Notes: generated from the letters alone by a model not told the origin. Positions 10,514 through 20,709 are shown, counted from the first letter of the stretch. The stretch is DNA of 47,818 nt from Sphingomonas sp. Root710 (GCF_001429065.1 NZ_LMIB01000021.1:1-47818), one strand, 5' to 3'. Numbers and translations: made by a program.

Positions 10514-11526
10514 AGGCCGCGCGCCTCCAGCTGCGCATCGAGCCGCGGGAAGACCGTGCGCGCGTTGCCCGAGAAGATCGCCGTCCGCGCTTCGTCCGAA
10601 ATGTCCAGCGCGTCGACATAGCGCTTGGTGTCGTCGAAATAATGGCCGGTCTGCGGATCGATGCCGCGCACCGCGCCGACCATCTCGGAACCGAACAGGA
10701 TATTCTTGTGCTCGATCACCTCGGCAAGCAGGTCGATCCCAGGCTGATGGTAGACGCAGGTATCGAAGAAGACGTTGTTCATCAGGTGCCTGCCAAGCTC
10801 CCGCTTCTTGAGCATGTCGGCAAGCCCTCGGTAGCGCCCCCAATGATAGGGCACCGCGCCTCCGCCATGGGGAATAATGAAGCGCAAGCGCGGGAAATCG
10901 GCGAACAGGTCAGCCTGCAGCAGCTGCATGAACGCGATCGTGTCCGCAGCGATGTAGTATGCACCGGTGGCGTGCATCGCCGGGTTGCAGCTGCCGGAGA
11001 CATGGATCATCCCCGGCACGTCGAGCGCGACCATCGCTTCGTAGAACGGATACCAGTAGCGGTCGGTCAGCGGGGGCGAGGCGAAATGGCCGCCGCCTGG
11101 ATCGGGATTGAGGTTGCAGCCGACGAAGCCCGCCGCCACGCACCGCTCGAGTTCCGCGATCGAGCTGGTCATGTCGCTGGCCGGCGACTGGGGCAGCATG
11201 CAGACGCCGGCGAAACTCTCAGGATAGAGGCCCACGACGCGCGCGATCAGGTCGTTGCAACGGATCGCCCACTCCTTCGCCACTGCGGCGTCGCCCACGT
11301 GCGGCGCCATTGCGGAGGCGCGCGGCGAGAAGATCGTCATGTCGGCGCCGCGCTCGCGGATCAGGCGCAGCTGGTTCGCCTCGATCGTCTCGCGGATCTC
11401 GTCGTCCGAGATGGCGGGGTAGGGCGGGTTGGCCTCCCCCGCCTTGAACGCCGCCGTCTGCGCCTCGCGCCAGGCGTCGTGCCCCTTGGGCAGCACGGTG
11501 TAATGGCCGTGGCAGTCGATGATCAT
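10510..11526 (-). CDS. ligJ: 4-oxalomesaconate hydratase LigJ
   Basis: 338 residues of the amidohydrolase_2 family, close in length to SYK-6 LigJ (341). It begins MIIDCHGHYTVLPKGH with the HxH metal motif, and has FSPRASAMAPHVGD, GFVGCNLNPDPGGGHF, IIPHGGGAVPYHWGRYRG and ILFGSEMVGAVRGIDP. It hydrates 4-oxalomesaconate to 4-carboxy-4-hydroxy-2-oxoadipate, the substrate of LigK. ATGA overlap with the preceding DUF1932 gene. Confidence 0.94.
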
Positions 11527-12395
11527 GCGGCATCCTCCAAGCTGAGCTGGGCGAGCTTGGCTGCGAGGCCTTCGCGAGGCGCGAGCAGGCCGAGCGCACC
11601 GATCGCGCCATGGCGGGCGGCGGTGGCGCGGCTGAGCGCGGTGCCGGTGCCGAGCGCGTCGAGCGTCTTCACCACCTCGTCCATCTCGGCGGCGCGGCGC
11701 AGGCCGTGGACCATCATTCGCTCGATGTTGTAATCGGCACGGGCGGTCCAGGCGGGCGGCGGCGGGCTGGCGTCGAGCGAGGCGAGCACCTCGTCGAGCA
11801 CGCCGGCACGATCGGCGGCGAGCAGGCATTCCGCGGTCAGCGCCTCGATCCCCTTGACCATCACCGAGCGGAGCATCTTGATCGACGAGGCGCGGCCGAC
11901 ATCGCCGGGCACGACGCGGGCATCGGCGAAGCCGATATGGCCGAGTAGCGCGGCGCCCTCTTCGGCGTGCGGCCCCGAGACAAGCAGCGGCACGCCGGTG
12001 CGCGACGGATGGACCGGCGCCATCACCGCGACGTCGACGTAGCGCCCGCCCGCCGCCTCGACGGCAGCCGCGGCGTCCCGCTTGGTCTGGGGCGCGACGC
12101 TGTTCATGTCGAACCAGATGGCGCCGCGCGGCAGCAACGGCGCATCGACCGTCGCAGCGGCGAGCGCCTGGTCGGCGGTGACCAGGCTGAGCACGCCGAC
12201 TGCGTCCGCCAGCGCCGTCGCGGCGCTGTCTGCGCCGCTGACGCCGGCCGCGGCAAGATCGGCTCGCTTCCCCGGGGCGGTAACCGGATCGTCGGTCTTG
12301 CAATCGTAGACGCTGAGCGTGGTGCGCGACGCGAGCCCGGGAGCGAATGCGGCGCCCGCCTCTCCGAAGCCGATGATCGCGATCCTCTCCCGCAT
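11523..12395 (-). CDS. NAD(P)-binding DUF1932 (6-phosphogluconate/3-hydroxyisobutyrate dehydrogenase-like) protein, first gene of the lig operon
   Basis: 290 residues. The N-terminus is a Rossmann nucleotide-binding fold (RIAIIGFGEAGAAFAPGL), with WFDMNSVAPQ and VDVAVMAPVHPSRTGVPLLV of the beta-hydroxyacid dehydrogenase superfamily, and a C-terminal all-helical DUF1932 domain (VGRASSIKMLRSVMVKGIEAL). The conserved lysine of the superfamily is probably in SSIKMLRS. Its role is not established to my knowledge; none of the known steps from protocatechuate to pyruvate and oxaloacetate needs a second dehydrogenase. It leads the operon, 77 bp downstream of the LysR gene in the same direction, and is coupled by ATGA to ligJ. 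It could reduce a side product or act on a related substrate. Confidence 0.8.
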   Translation of the reverse strand: MRERIAIIGFGEAGAAFAPGLASRTTLSVYDCKTDDPVTAPGKRADLAAAGVSGADSAATALADAVGVLSLVTADQALAAATVDAPLLPRGAIWFDMNSVAPQTKRDAAAAVEAAGGRYVDVAVMAPVHPSRTGVPLLVSGPHAEEGAALLGHIGFADARVVPGDVGRASSIKMLRSVMVKGIEALTAECLLAADRAGVLDEVLASLDASPPPPAWTARADYNIERMMVHGLRRAAEMDEVVKTLDALGTGTALSRATAARHGAIGALGLLAPREGLAAKLAQLSLEDAA

Positions 12396-12472
12396 GGTCC
12401 GCGCGATAGTCGCCCGACTATCAGGCGCCCAATCGGAAGGTCACGGCGCCTATTCGATTTCCTGAACCGTCA

Positions 12473-13648
12473 CTAGATTTCTGTCTCGTCGAGATGCTCG
12501 AGGAAGCGGCGCTGGGCAGCCGTCGGCCGCCAGTCGGCTCGGTTGGTAACGCCGATCGTGCGTACGCACTGCGCGAGCGGTGCGCCGACAAAAGCGAGAA
12601 TGCCGTTGGCCACCTCCAGCGCGACCTGCTCGGGGGAGAGCAGGGTCAGGAAATCGCCGCGGGTCAGCAGCCCGCGCAGCACCATCACCGAGCCGCACTC
12701 GATCGGTCGCGGCGGAGGCGTGCGCCCGGCGAACAGCTCTTCCCAATGCGCGCGCAGCGGCGAGCCGGGAGGGGCAACCGCCCAGGGGAAGGCGGCAAGC
12801 GTTGCGCGTGAGACCTCGGCAGCGCCCGCGAGCGGGTGCTGCGCTCCAGCGACCACCACCGGGCGATCCTCTATCAATGGGCGCTGGCGGAGGTCCGGCG
12901 GCACGACCGGACGGAGCGCGCCGATCATCAGATCGATCACGCCCTCGCGCAACGGCTCGATCAGCTCGCGCCAGCTGCCCTCGACGATCGAGAGAGTGAC
13001 GTCGGGGCGCTCGGCAATCAGCCCGGCCACCGCGCGCGGCACCAGCGACGCGCGCGACAGCGGCATCGCCCCGATCACGATGTTGCCGCTGCCCTCGCCC
13101 GGCGGCCGGGTCTCCGCGATGGCGGCCGCGATCTCGGACGCCGCGAGGCGGATGCCCCGCGCCAACCGCCGCCCCGCGCCGCTCAGCGTGACGCCGCGCC
13201 CGCGCCGCTCGACCAGCGAGACGCCGATTACCTGCTCAAGATCACGTACCGAGCGGTGCAGCGCGGGTTGCGACAGCGCGGTCGCCTGAGCCGCGGTGAC
13301 GAAGCTGCCGGCGTCGGCGAGCGCCAGGAACGCGCGCAACTGGGTCGCCGTCATTAGCCACTCGGGCCGGCCGAACCCGCGCGTGCCGCTCCGCTTCGCG
13401 GCGGAGAGATACTCGAACGCGGCTTCGACACGGTCGACGAGGAGCAATCCTGCGGATGTCGCCTTCATCCCGTCGGGCCGCCGCTCGAACAAGCTAACCC
13501 CGAGCTGCGCCTCGAGTTTGGCGAGACCTTGGGTCAGCGCAGGTTGCGACATGCCGATCGCATCTGCCGCCGCACTCATCCCGCCGCGACGGACGATCGC
13601 GCCGAGCGCACGGAGATGGTGCAGGTTGAGATCGAAGGGGGCCGGCAT
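12473..13648 (-). CDS. LysR-family regulator with two N-terminal HTH domains, probable lig regulator
   Basis: 391 residues, about 90 more than a usual LysR protein. Two complete LysR-type winged HTH units are in tandem: residues about 6-80 (LHHLRALGAIVRRGGMSAAA, then SQPALTQGLAKLEAQLG) and about 95-170 (LRAFLALADAGSFVTAAQ, then SQPALHRSVRDLEQVIG). A typical LysR effector-binding domain follows, with IVIGAMPLSRASLVPRAV. It lies between the minus-strand ligJIABC operon and divergent ligKU, the position expected of LigR. The start at 13648 (MPAPFDLN) is chosen because sequence upstream does not resemble the family. A single-HTH LigR is what I recall from SYK-6, so the doubled domain is odd. Confidence 0.88.
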   Translation of the reverse strand: MPAPFDLNLHHLRALGAIVRRGGMSAAADAIGMSQPALTQGLAKLEAQLGVSLFERRPDGMKATSAGLLLVDRVEAAFEYLSAAKRSGTRGFGRPEWLMTATQLRAFLALADAGSFVTAAQATALSQPALHRSVRDLEQVIGVSLVERRGRGVTLSGAGRRLARGIRLAASEIAAAIAETRPPGEGSGNIVIGAMPLSRASLVPRAVAGLIAERPDVTLSIVEGSWRELIEPLREGVIDLMIGALRPVVPPDLRQRPLIEDRPVVVAGAQHPLAGAAEVSRATLAAFPWAVAPPGSPLRAHWEELFAGRTPPPRPIECGSVMVLRGLLTRGDFLTLLSPEQVALEVANGILAFVGAPLAQCVRTIGVTNRADWRPTAAQRRFLEHLDETEI

Positions 13649-13746
13649 CGCTGCCCAGATATCATGAAAACTTATCGCGCGTCCGCAATTGCGATTTGCC
13701 TCGGGAAGCGCGCGGCGACACCCACCCACGACGGTAGGAGACTGAC

Positions 13747-14421
13747 ATGGCCGGGCGGGTGGTGCGCAACATCCAGCGCACCGATATGGCGGTAATCGAC
13801 GGGCTTGGGGCGGCCGGCGTCGCGACAGTGCACGAGGCGCAGGGCCGCATCGGTCTGCTCGCGAGCCGGGTGCGGCCGATCTACGCCGGCGCTCGCATTG
13901 GCGGATCCGCCGTCACGATCTCCGCACCGCCGGGCGACAATTGGATGGTCCATGTGGCAATCGAGCAGCTCGGTCCCGGCGATGTCCTCGTCCTGGCGCC
14001 GACCAGTCCCTGCGAGGACGGCTATTTCGGCGATCTGCTCGCGACCTCGGCGATGGCGCGCGGATGCCGTGGCCTCGTGATCGACGCAGGCGTGCGCGAC
14101 GTACGTGATCTGACGCAGATGGGCTTTCCGGTATGGTCGCGGGCGGTCTTCGCTCAGGGAACGGTCAAGGCAACGCTCGGCTCGGTCAACGTGCCGATCG
14201 TCTGCGCGGGAGCGGCGATCGTGCCGGGCGACGTGATCGTCGCCGACGACGACGGCGTCTGCGTGGTCAGGCGCGGCGATGCCGCGGCGGTCCTGGAGAT
14301 GGCCCGCGCACGCGAGGCGGCCGAGGAGGCGAAGCGCCGCCGCCTCGGCGCGGGCGAACTCGGCCTCGACATCTACGGCATGCGCGGCAAGCTGGAGGCG
14401 GTTGGTCTGAAATATGAGTGA
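13747..14421 (+). CDS. ligK: 4-carboxy-4-hydroxy-2-oxoadipate aldolase LigK
   Basis: 224 residues of the RraA-like class II aldolase family. Diagnostic parts are [56 protein letters not shown] and [14 protein letters not shown], where Arg and Asp form the substrate and metal site. It splits 4-carboxy-4-hydroxy-2-oxoadipate into pyruvate and oxaloacetate, the last step of the pathway. Transcribed away from the LysR gene across a 98-bp gap that must hold both promoters, and overlapping ligU by 8 bp. Confidence 0.94.
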   Translation: MAGRVVRNIQRTDMAVIDGLGAAGVATVHEAQGRIGLLASRVRPIYAGARIGGSAVTISAPPGDNWMVHVAIEQLGPGDVLVLAPTSPCEDGYFGDLLATSAMARGCRGLVIDAGVRDVRDLTQMGFPVWSRAVFAQGTVKATLGSVNVPIVCAGAAIVPGDVIVADDDGVCVVRRGDAAAVLEMARAREAAEEAKRRRLGAGELGLDIYGMRGKLEAVGLKYE

Positions 14422-15472
14422 GGGGGGCGTGCCTTGTGCCTGGATGCGGGGCGGCACGTCGAAGGGTGGCGTCTTCCTCGCGGGCGATCTTCCCGCCGAC
14501 CCGGCGGCGCGCGACGCCTTGCTGCTGCGGGTAATGGGGTCGCCCGATCCGCGCCAGATCGACGGGATAGGCGGCGCCGATCCGCTGACCTCCAAGGTCG
14601 CGGTTGTGCGCAGGTCCGCGCGCGAGGGCGTCGACGTCGATTATCTCTTCCTGCAGGTGTTCGTCGATCAGGCAATCGTCAGCGACAGCCAGAATTGCGG
14701 GAATTTGCTGGCGGCGGTCGGGCCGTTCGCCGTCGAGCGTGGCCTGGTCGCGGCGCGCGACGGCGAGACGCCCGTGGCCATCTTCATGGAGAACACCGGC
14801 CAGGTGGCGGTGGCGACGGTCGCCACGCCGAACAGGGTGGTGAGCTATGCCGGCGATGCGCGGATCGACGGGGTGCCGGGGACTGCGGCGCCGGTGCCGC
14901 TTGAGTTTCGCGATACTGCAGGTTCGTCGTGCGGGGCGCTGCTGCCGACCGGGAACGCGGTCGACATGATCGACGGCATCGCATGCACGCTGATCGACAA
15001 CGGCATGCCCTGCGTGGTGCTGCGCGCAGCCGACGTGGGTGCGACCGGCTACGAGACGCGCGAAGCGCTGGACGCGGCGATCGGGCTCAAGACCCGGATC
15101 GAGGCGATCCGGCTGCAGGCCGGACCGCTGATGAACCTCGGCGACGTGACCGAGAAATCCGTGCCGAAGATGATGCTCGTGGCGCCGCCGCAGCAGGGCG
15201 GTGCCGTCACCGTGCGGAGCTTCATCCCGCATCGCGCGCACGCCGCGATTGGCGTGCTGGGGGCGGTGAGTGTCGCGACCGCATGCCTCGTGCCAGGCTC
15301 ACCGGCGGCCGAGGTCGCGTCGGTGCCGGAAGGCGCGCGCAAGACGCTGTCCGTCGAGCATCCGACGGGCGAGATGATCTGCCTGCTGACGCTGGGCGCC
15401 GATGGCTTAATGCAGACCGCCGCGCTGCTGCGGACCGCGCGCAAGCTGATGGACGGGGCGGTATTCGCCTGA
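14414..15472 (+). CDS. ligU: 4-oxalomesaconate tautomerase LigU (PrpF family)
   Basis: 352 residues of the PrpF family, a diaminopimelate-epimerase-like two-domain fold. Seen are [20 protein letters not shown] at the N-terminus, [35 protein letters not shown] and, in the second half, [12 protein letters not shown] and [17 protein letters not shown]. LigU interconverts 4-oxalomesaconate isomers between LigI and LigJ. Its start overlaps the end of ligK, so the two form a small operon. Confidence 0.9.
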   Translation: MSEGGVPCAWMRGGTSKGGVFLAGDLPADPAARDALLLRVMGSPDPRQIDGIGGADPLTSKVAVVRRSAREGVDVDYLFLQVFVDQAIVSDSQNCGNLLAAVGPFAVERGLVAARDGETPVAIFMENTGQVAVATVATPNRVVSYAGDARIDGVPGTAAPVPLEFRDTAGSSCGALLPTGNAVDMIDGIACTLIDNGMPCVVLRAADVGATGYETREALDAAIGLKTRIEAIRLQAGPLMNLGDVTEKSVPKMMLVAPPQQGGAVTVRSFIPHRAHAAIGVLGAVSVATACLVPGSPAAEVASVPEGARKTLSVEHPTGEMICLLTLGADGLMQTAALLRTARKLMDGAVFA

Positions 15473-15565
15473 TGCCTCTGGTCTGAAACTCCGTCGACCG
15501 GCGATTGAGAACAGAGGGCGTTTGTGTGCGATTCGCAAGCCAGTGGCCGGGCCGACCTGGCGTCA

Positions 15566-16741
15566 TCAAAGTGGCAATCCCGCGTAGTTCTCGGCGAGGG
15601 ACATCTGCGCCGCGCGGGAGCTGCGAATATAATCGAGCTCGGCGAGCTGAATACGGCGATCGATTGACGCTGTACCCGGAAAACGGTGCGTCAGGCCGGT
15701 AAGCCACCAAGAGAAGCGCACTGCCTTCCATACCCGCGCCAGCGCGCGCGCCGCATAGCTTTCCAACGCGGCATCGTCGTCACGGCGATAATGGCGGGCG
15801 AATGCATCGGCCAGGAAGGCGACATCGGACGCGGCGAGGTTGAGCCCCTTGGCACCGGTCGGCGGCACGACATGCGCCGCATCTCCTGCAAGGAACAGGC
15901 GGCCGTGGCGCATTGGCTCAGCGACGAACGAGCGCAACGGCGCGACCGACTTCTCCAGCGCCGGACCGCGCGAGATCCGGCTTCCGGCCCTCGGACCAAG
16001 GCGGATCTCGAGCTCGTCCCAAAGCCGCTCGTCCGGCCAGTTTGCGAGCGGCTCATCTGCCGGCACCTGGATATAATAGCGGCTGCGTGTCTTCGATCGC
16101 ATCGAGGCGAGCGCGAAGCCGCGTTCATGGCTGGCGTAAATCACCTCTTCTTTGCAAGGGGGCACGTCCGCGAGAATGCCAAGCCAGCCGAAGGGATAGA
16201 CCTTCTCGAACGTCCGCAACTGATCGGCCGGAAAGGCCGAACGACTCGCACCATGGAAGCCGTCACATCCGGCGATAAAGTCGCAGTCGATGCGGACATC
16301 CTCGTCTCCTGCTCGGCAGGTCACCGCAGGTGCCCTGGATGCGATGTCGTGAAGTGCGACGGCGTTAGCCTCGAACAGGATCGGGATGCCGCGCGCGAGT
16401 GCCGCCTCGATAAGATCACGTGTCAGCTCGGTCTGGCCGTAGATCGTGATCGTCCGGCCCACGAGGTCAGCGAGATCGATGCGCAGCGGCTCGCCGTCGA
16501 CCAGGATCGAGAAGCCATGATGAACGAGCCCCTCGGCATCGAGGCGCCTGTCCACGTCCACGCGGCGCAGGAGGTCGACCGTAGTCTGTTCCAGCACCCC
16601 CGCGCGGATACGCGCCTCAACATAATCGCGGCTGCGCGCCTCCAGCACGACGCAGTCGATGCCTTCGCAGTGAAGAAGGTGCGCGAGGAGCAACCCAGCC
16701 GGTCCGCAGCCGATAATCGCCACCGATGTCCGCACGCCCAC
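15566..16741 (-). CDS. pobA: 4-hydroxybenzoate 3-monooxygenase PobA
   Basis: 391 residues, the normal length. FAD-binding motifs are present: the N-terminal GxGxxG (VAIIGCGPAGLLLAHLL), EARIRAGVLEQTTVDLLR, FIAGCDGFHGASR (the DG motif) and LFLAGDAAHVVPPTGAKGLN (the GD motif). It hydroxylates 4-hydroxybenzoate to protocatechuate with NAD(P)H and oxygen, feeding LigAB. It is divergent from the AraC-type gene at 16807, as pobA and pobR usually are, and converges on ligU. Confidence 0.95.
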   Translation of the reverse strand: MGVRTSVAIIGCGPAGLLLAHLLHCEGIDCVVLEARSRDYVEARIRAGVLEQTTVDLLRRVDVDRRLDAEGLVHHGFSILVDGEPLRIDLADLVGRTITIYGQTELTRDLIEAALARGIPILFEANAVALHDIASRAPAVTCRAGDEDVRIDCDFIAGCDGFHGASRSAFPADQLRTFEKVYPFGWLGILADVPPCKEEVIYASHERGFALASMRSKTRSRYYIQVPADEPLANWPDERLWDELEIRLGPRAGSRISRGPALEKSVAPLRSFVAEPMRHGRLFLAGDAAHVVPPTGAKGLNLAASDVAFLADAFARHYRRDDDAALESYAARALARVWKAVRFSWWLTGLTHRFPGTASIDRRIQLAELDYIRSSRAAQMSLAENYAGLPL

Positions 16742-16806
16742 TCCTCTCGCTCAGGTCGGACGAGCCTAGCCGGGGCGCCTGGGCCGTGAATGGAGAGGAC
16801 GCTGAC

Positions 16807-17736
16807 ATGCTTGCACTTATCGCTCGTGTGGTATCATGGTTGCGCATGCTCGCCCCCGGTGTTCCTCGTTATTCGCTTTATGGAGAGCCGGAGCATGGCG
16901 TTGACGATCGCTTCATCCATGTGGAGACGATCGCCCGACGCAGCGCCGCCGCCGATTGGACGATTCGTCCGCACTCGCACGGGGAGCTCGAGCATTTGCT
17001 GATCGTGGAGCGGGGCGGTGGCGAGATGCTTGTGGATGGCGATCGTGTGCCCTTTGCGCGGTCGATTCTCGCGGTGCCTGCCGGTGTCGCGCACGGCTTC
17101 CGCTTCGATTGCGCCACGGAAGGCCATATCGTTACCGTGGCCGGTCCGCTGCTGCGCCGGATCGCCACAAGCTATTCCCTGGTTCGGCGGCTGATCACGG
17201 CAGCGCGCGTGCTGCCGCTGCCGGAGGAAGTCGAACTGCGGCCGATGCTCGACGCGCTGATGGCGGAGACGGCGAGCACGAGGCCGCTGAATGCGATGGC
17301 TGGCGAAGCGCTGCTCCAACTTCTCCTCGTCTCCGCCTGCCGGCTGGTGCCGGAGGCAGAGGGTCAGTGTTCAGCGCCCCGCCGCCCGGCGCTGTTGGTC
17401 AGTCGCTATCGTCTGCAGATCGACCGGCACCTGCGCGACGGCTGGAGCATCGCGCATCATGCCAGTGCGCTGGGAACGTCGATCGCGAGGCTGCGGGCGG
17501 CATGCGTGGAGGTGACGGGCGCGCCGCCCATCCAGCTGATGCAGAACCGGCTGATCGCGGAGGCGCGGCGCCAGCTCGCCTATACCGATCGCACGGTGGC
17601 GGAGGTCGGCTATGACCTCGGCTTCGGAGATCCGGCATATTTTTCGCGCTTCTTCCGCCGCTGCACCGGGGTTTCGCCGGGAGGGTGGCGGATGGATCAG
17701 TCCAGCGAGAAGGACTCGGCCTCCATTGCCGTCTGA
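16807..17736 (+). CDS. pobR: AraC-family regulator, probable PobR
   Basis: 309 residues. An N-terminal cupin-like sensor region (HSHGELEHLLIVERGGGEMLVDG, then PAGVAHGFRF) is followed by a C-terminal AraC HTH with LGTSIARLRAACVEVTGAPP, RLIAEARRQLAYTDRTVAEVGYDLGFGDPAYFSRFFRR and the usual GVSPGGWR ending. The start at 16807 follows GAGAGGAC at good spacing; a longer frame to 16726 would overlap pobA. Position back to back with pobA points to control of pobA by 4-hydroxybenzoate. Confidence 0.87.
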   Translation: MLALIARVVSWLRMLAPGVPRYSLYGEPEHGVDDRFIHVETIARRSAAADWTIRPHSHGELEHLLIVERGGGEMLVDGDRVPFARSILAVPAGVAHGFRFDCATEGHIVTVAGPLLRRIATSYSLVRRLITAARVLPLPEEVELRPMLDALMAETASTRPLNAMAGEALLQLLLVSACRLVPEAEGQCSAPRRPALLVSRYRLQIDRHLRDGWSIAHHASALGTSIARLRAACVEVTGAPPIQLMQNRLIAEARRQLAYTDRTVAEVGYDLGFGDPAYFSRFFRRCTGVSPGGWRMDQSSEKDSASIAV

Positions 17737-17783
17737 AATGCCGCGCGGTTATGCTTGCCGCAGACGCCGTTCGATCAGCGGCC

Positions 17784-20510
17784 TCAATTTATCAGCCCAA
17801 GCTGCCTTGCCCTCTTGACCGCCTGGGCGCGGCGGCTCACCCCGATCTTACCGTAGATACGATTCAGGTACCACTTCACCGAGCCTTCGGTGAGCCCCAG
17901 CGTTCCCGCAATCTCGCGGTTCATTCTCCCATTTCCGACGCTTCGCAGAATATCGATTTCCCTTGTATTGAGCACCTCGACCATGTGCGTATAATCCTGC
18001 TCGCTGAGGCTCGCGTCGCTGATCGGAGCCCTCGAGGACAGATTTCCGGTTTCCTCATCATGAAGTCGCGTTAGCGTGGCGATGAACGCGCCGTTGTGGG
18101 AGTTCTCGCTGTTGAACTCGCGCAGGACGCTCATCACAATCTCTCCCTCATCGAGAAAGGAGCGAAGGAAACGCGGCTCTCGGGCGAGATCGACGGCTTT
18201 CAGGAGGGTCCGATAGGCTTGGTTCCGGTCGCCTCGCAAGGCATCGCAGCCGCCGGCCATTATGCCCCATCGCACCGCGCTCAAGATCCAGCCCGAGGCA
18301 TGGTTGTGATCGCGCCAGCGCCGCGCAACCCTACCTGCCTCGGCGATCTTGCCCGTCGCCTGAGCCTTGCGGACGGCGATGATCGCCTTGAGTTCATCGA
18401 TAGTCGTCATGCCGACGGACGGCATGTGGTGGTCGAGACAGAGGGAAATATCCCCTTCCCTCGTATACCGGCCGACAATATCGGGCCGACCGCTATGGAG
18501 ATGCAGACGCGCGGTTTCCGCAGCGACCGCCAGTCGAAGCCGCTCGAAACCCGAAGACGCTGCAAAGGCGATCGCGTCAGCGAAGGCTCGCTCGGCCATA
18601 GCCGTCTCGCCGCGCAGGAGCCGAAGGCGGGTCGACACAGAGAACTCCGCCACCAGCTGATCGACGTAGCCCATCTCACGCCCGACCTCCCGGTATTGGG
18701 CGACGATCGAGGCGGCGCGCTGAACCTCACCCGTCTCGTACAGCAGTTCGCTCAACAGCAGCGACGGGATGGCGGCTTGTGCCGAATCGGCGCCGTTCAA
18801 TCGGATCGCGCATTTCAGGGCTTCGTCAAAAGCCGCTTCGGCGTGATCGGTACTCCCCTGCCGAAACAATGAAATCCCGATCACCGACGCATGCCAGATG
18901 AGAACGAAGATGCTACCCGTGCGCGCGTAATGCTCGCGTCCACGAGCCGCGCCGGACGCGACGTCGGACTTCAGAAGCCGGTGAGTATCGATATAAATAC
19001 GGGAGGTAAACAACGTACCCAATATATAGTGATCGCTCGGCTTGGGCATTTCAGAAAGTTTGCGCCAAAGCGCTTCTGTTTCGCTCAAGCGATCCGTGAA
19101 TAGCCCTAACATCATTTCGCGGTGGACCAGCAGGAAATTCAGCTCATCGAGATCGGGCGCAATCTCTGCTTCGGGCGAGGCTCCGAGCTGTAACAACCTC
19201 TGCCTCGCGGAATGCAGCAGTTCGTCGGCGTCGGTGAAGTGCCATCCTATGATTGAAAGCCAGGCCTTGGTCAGCAGGACGCGGGGAAAGCGCCCCAGGG
19301 CTTTCATTGGCACTTGCGTTGCAAGGGTTTCGATCGAGCCGAGCTCACCATTGTAAAACATCGACTGACAACGACGATCCAGGATTGCAGCCGCGCGTTC
19401 GTGGTCGCAAGCGCGTACCGCATAAGCAAAAGCTTCTATCGGATGTCCTCGTTCGGCGAACCAATCACTCGCGCGAATAGCTATTTCTGCGGGCGCCGCA
19501 GGGTCGCGATCGATTAGGCGCTGCAGCAAGAAATCGCTAAAAAGGTGGTGATAGCGGTACCATTCGTCGTTGTTGTCCAGCGAGTATATGAACAGTCCCA
19601 AGCTCTCCACCTTGCGGATCATGCGCTTACCGTTTTCCGTCCCGGTAACGGCATCGACGAGCGCCGGTGTGATGCGTTCTAGCGGCGCGGTTCGCATCAG
19701 GAAGTCCTGTAACTCCGGGGTCTGCTGGACGAGGACTTCTTCGGCGAAATAGGAGCCGATCGAGCGTCGGCGCTCGCCGATATCGGCGCCGAGCCGATAC
19801 TGATGCGTACCGTCGCGAAGCGCGAGGCTTACCAGCCGCAGCCCGGCTGCCCAGCCCTCGGTCCGGGAGCCGATATCTTCGATCTGCTCGGCGCTGAGTT
19901 CCGTTTGACCGGTGACGGTGAAGAATTCTTCGATTTCGGGCCGGGAAAACTTTAGGTCATCTGCATAGACCTCGAACAATTCCTCGCGCACCCGCATCCT
20001 GCCGAGTTGAATGGGGAGGGCGCGTCTCGAGCCGACGATAAGGTGCGCGTGTGCCGGAAGGACGTGCAGTAGCTCGTTCAAGGCTGCGTGGCTCACGCTT
20101 GTCGTCAGAAAATGAGCGTCGTCGAGAAAGAGATAGATTGGCGCATCGACCGAGGTCAGAAGATCGCTCGTCGCGGCCGCTAGCGCCCTCGTTGTCGCAA
20201 AGCCCTCCGCCGTCAGAAGCTCGGCGACGGACTCGATCCTCACCCCCGAAAGTTCCAGCGATCGCAGGATGCTGGAAAAGAGATCGAGCGGACCCTGATC
20301 ACCCGCGTCCAGCCCAAGCCAGGCCGTCACTCCACCTTCCGCAGACAGCAATCGCGACCATTCGGCGAGCAGGCTGGTCTTTCCGTAGCCCGCCGCCGCC
20401 TGGACCAGTGTCAGCCGGGCGGTCCGGACGTTCTCGATCGCGCGCAGCAGCCGTTCTCGGCGCACCAGCGTGCCGGAACCGACCGGCGGAATCAGCTTCG
20501 CCCGAATCAT
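17784..20510 (-). CDS. LuxR-family MalT/LAL-type ATP-dependent transcriptional activator
   Basis: 908 residues with the layout of large ATP-binding LuxR regulators. The N-terminal NTPase has Walker A AAGYGKTS at about 39-46 and a Walker B-like IYLFLDDAHFL near 135, then winged-helix and long TPR-like helical regions, and a C-terminal LuxR HTH at about 840-905 (LNTREIDILRSVGNGRMN, IAGTLGLTEGSVKWYLNRIY). AlkS and MalT are known examples of this type controlling catabolic genes. The start at 20510 follows GGAGAGG. It is divergent from the monooxygenase gene at 20746, with a 19-bp dyad 43 bp upstream of its start that is repeated before the TonB receptor operon. It probably controls both. Confidence 0.88.
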   Translation of the reverse strand: MIRAKLIPPVGSGTLVRRERLLRAIENVRTARLTLVQAAAGYGKTSLLAEWSRLLSAEGGVTAWLGLDAGDQGPLDLFSSILRSLELSGVRIESVAELLTAEGFATTRALAAATSDLLTSVDAPIYLFLDDAHFLTTSVSHAALNELLHVLPAHAHLIVGSRRALPIQLGRMRVREELFEVYADDLKFSRPEIEEFFTVTGQTELSAEQIEDIGSRTEGWAAGLRLVSLALRDGTHQYRLGADIGERRRSIGSYFAEEVLVQQTPELQDFLMRTAPLERITPALVDAVTGTENGKRMIRKVESLGLFIYSLDNNDEWYRYHHLFSDFLLQRLIDRDPAAPAEIAIRASDWFAERGHPIEAFAYAVRACDHERAAAILDRRCQSMFYNGELGSIETLATQVPMKALGRFPRVLLTKAWLSIIGWHFTDADELLHSARQRLLQLGASPEAEIAPDLDELNFLLVHREMMLGLFTDRLSETEALWRKLSEMPKPSDHYILGTLFTSRIYIDTHRLLKSDVASGAARGREHYARTGSIFVLIWHASVIGISLFRQGSTDHAEAAFDEALKCAIRLNGADSAQAAIPSLLLSELLYETGEVQRAASIVAQYREVGREMGYVDQLVAEFSVSTRLRLLRGETAMAERAFADAIAFAASSGFERLRLAVAAETARLHLHSGRPDIVGRYTREGDISLCLDHHMPSVGMTTIDELKAIIAVRKAQATGKIAEAGRVARRWRDHNHASGWILSAVRWGIMAGGCDALRGDRNQAYRTLLKAVDLAREPRFLRSFLDEGEIVMSVLREFNSENSHNGAFIATLTRLHDEETGNLSSRAPISDASLSEQDYTHMVEVLNTREIDILRSVGNGRMNREIAGTLGLTEGSVKWYLNRIYGKIGVSRRAQAVKRARQLGLIN

Positions 20511-20552
20511 TCGCCTCTCCACCGACCCTGTTTTCTCACGACTTTCGGCATG

Positions 20553-20571
20553 CCAACCTTCGTTAGGTGAC
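20553..20571 (+). promoter_or_regulatory. Candidate operator, copy 1 of a 19-bp site
   Basis: ccaaccttcgttaggtgac, containing the dyad ACCT-N5-AGGT. An identical 19-mer occurs at 24257-24275. This copy is in the intergenic region between the LAL-type activator and the divergent monooxygenase gene. Probably bound by that activator, by position only. Confidence 0.6.
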
Positions 20572-20709
20572 AGCTAATCTGCCTGCACACAAGAAGATGT
20601 CGATCACTGAACTGCGATCGGACCACTCCGTTCGCGTGTACGTAAAGTGGACGGCAACGATCGTCCGGGCTGGAGAGGATCGGGCGATGCACTCGGTATC
20701 GGCAAGTAG

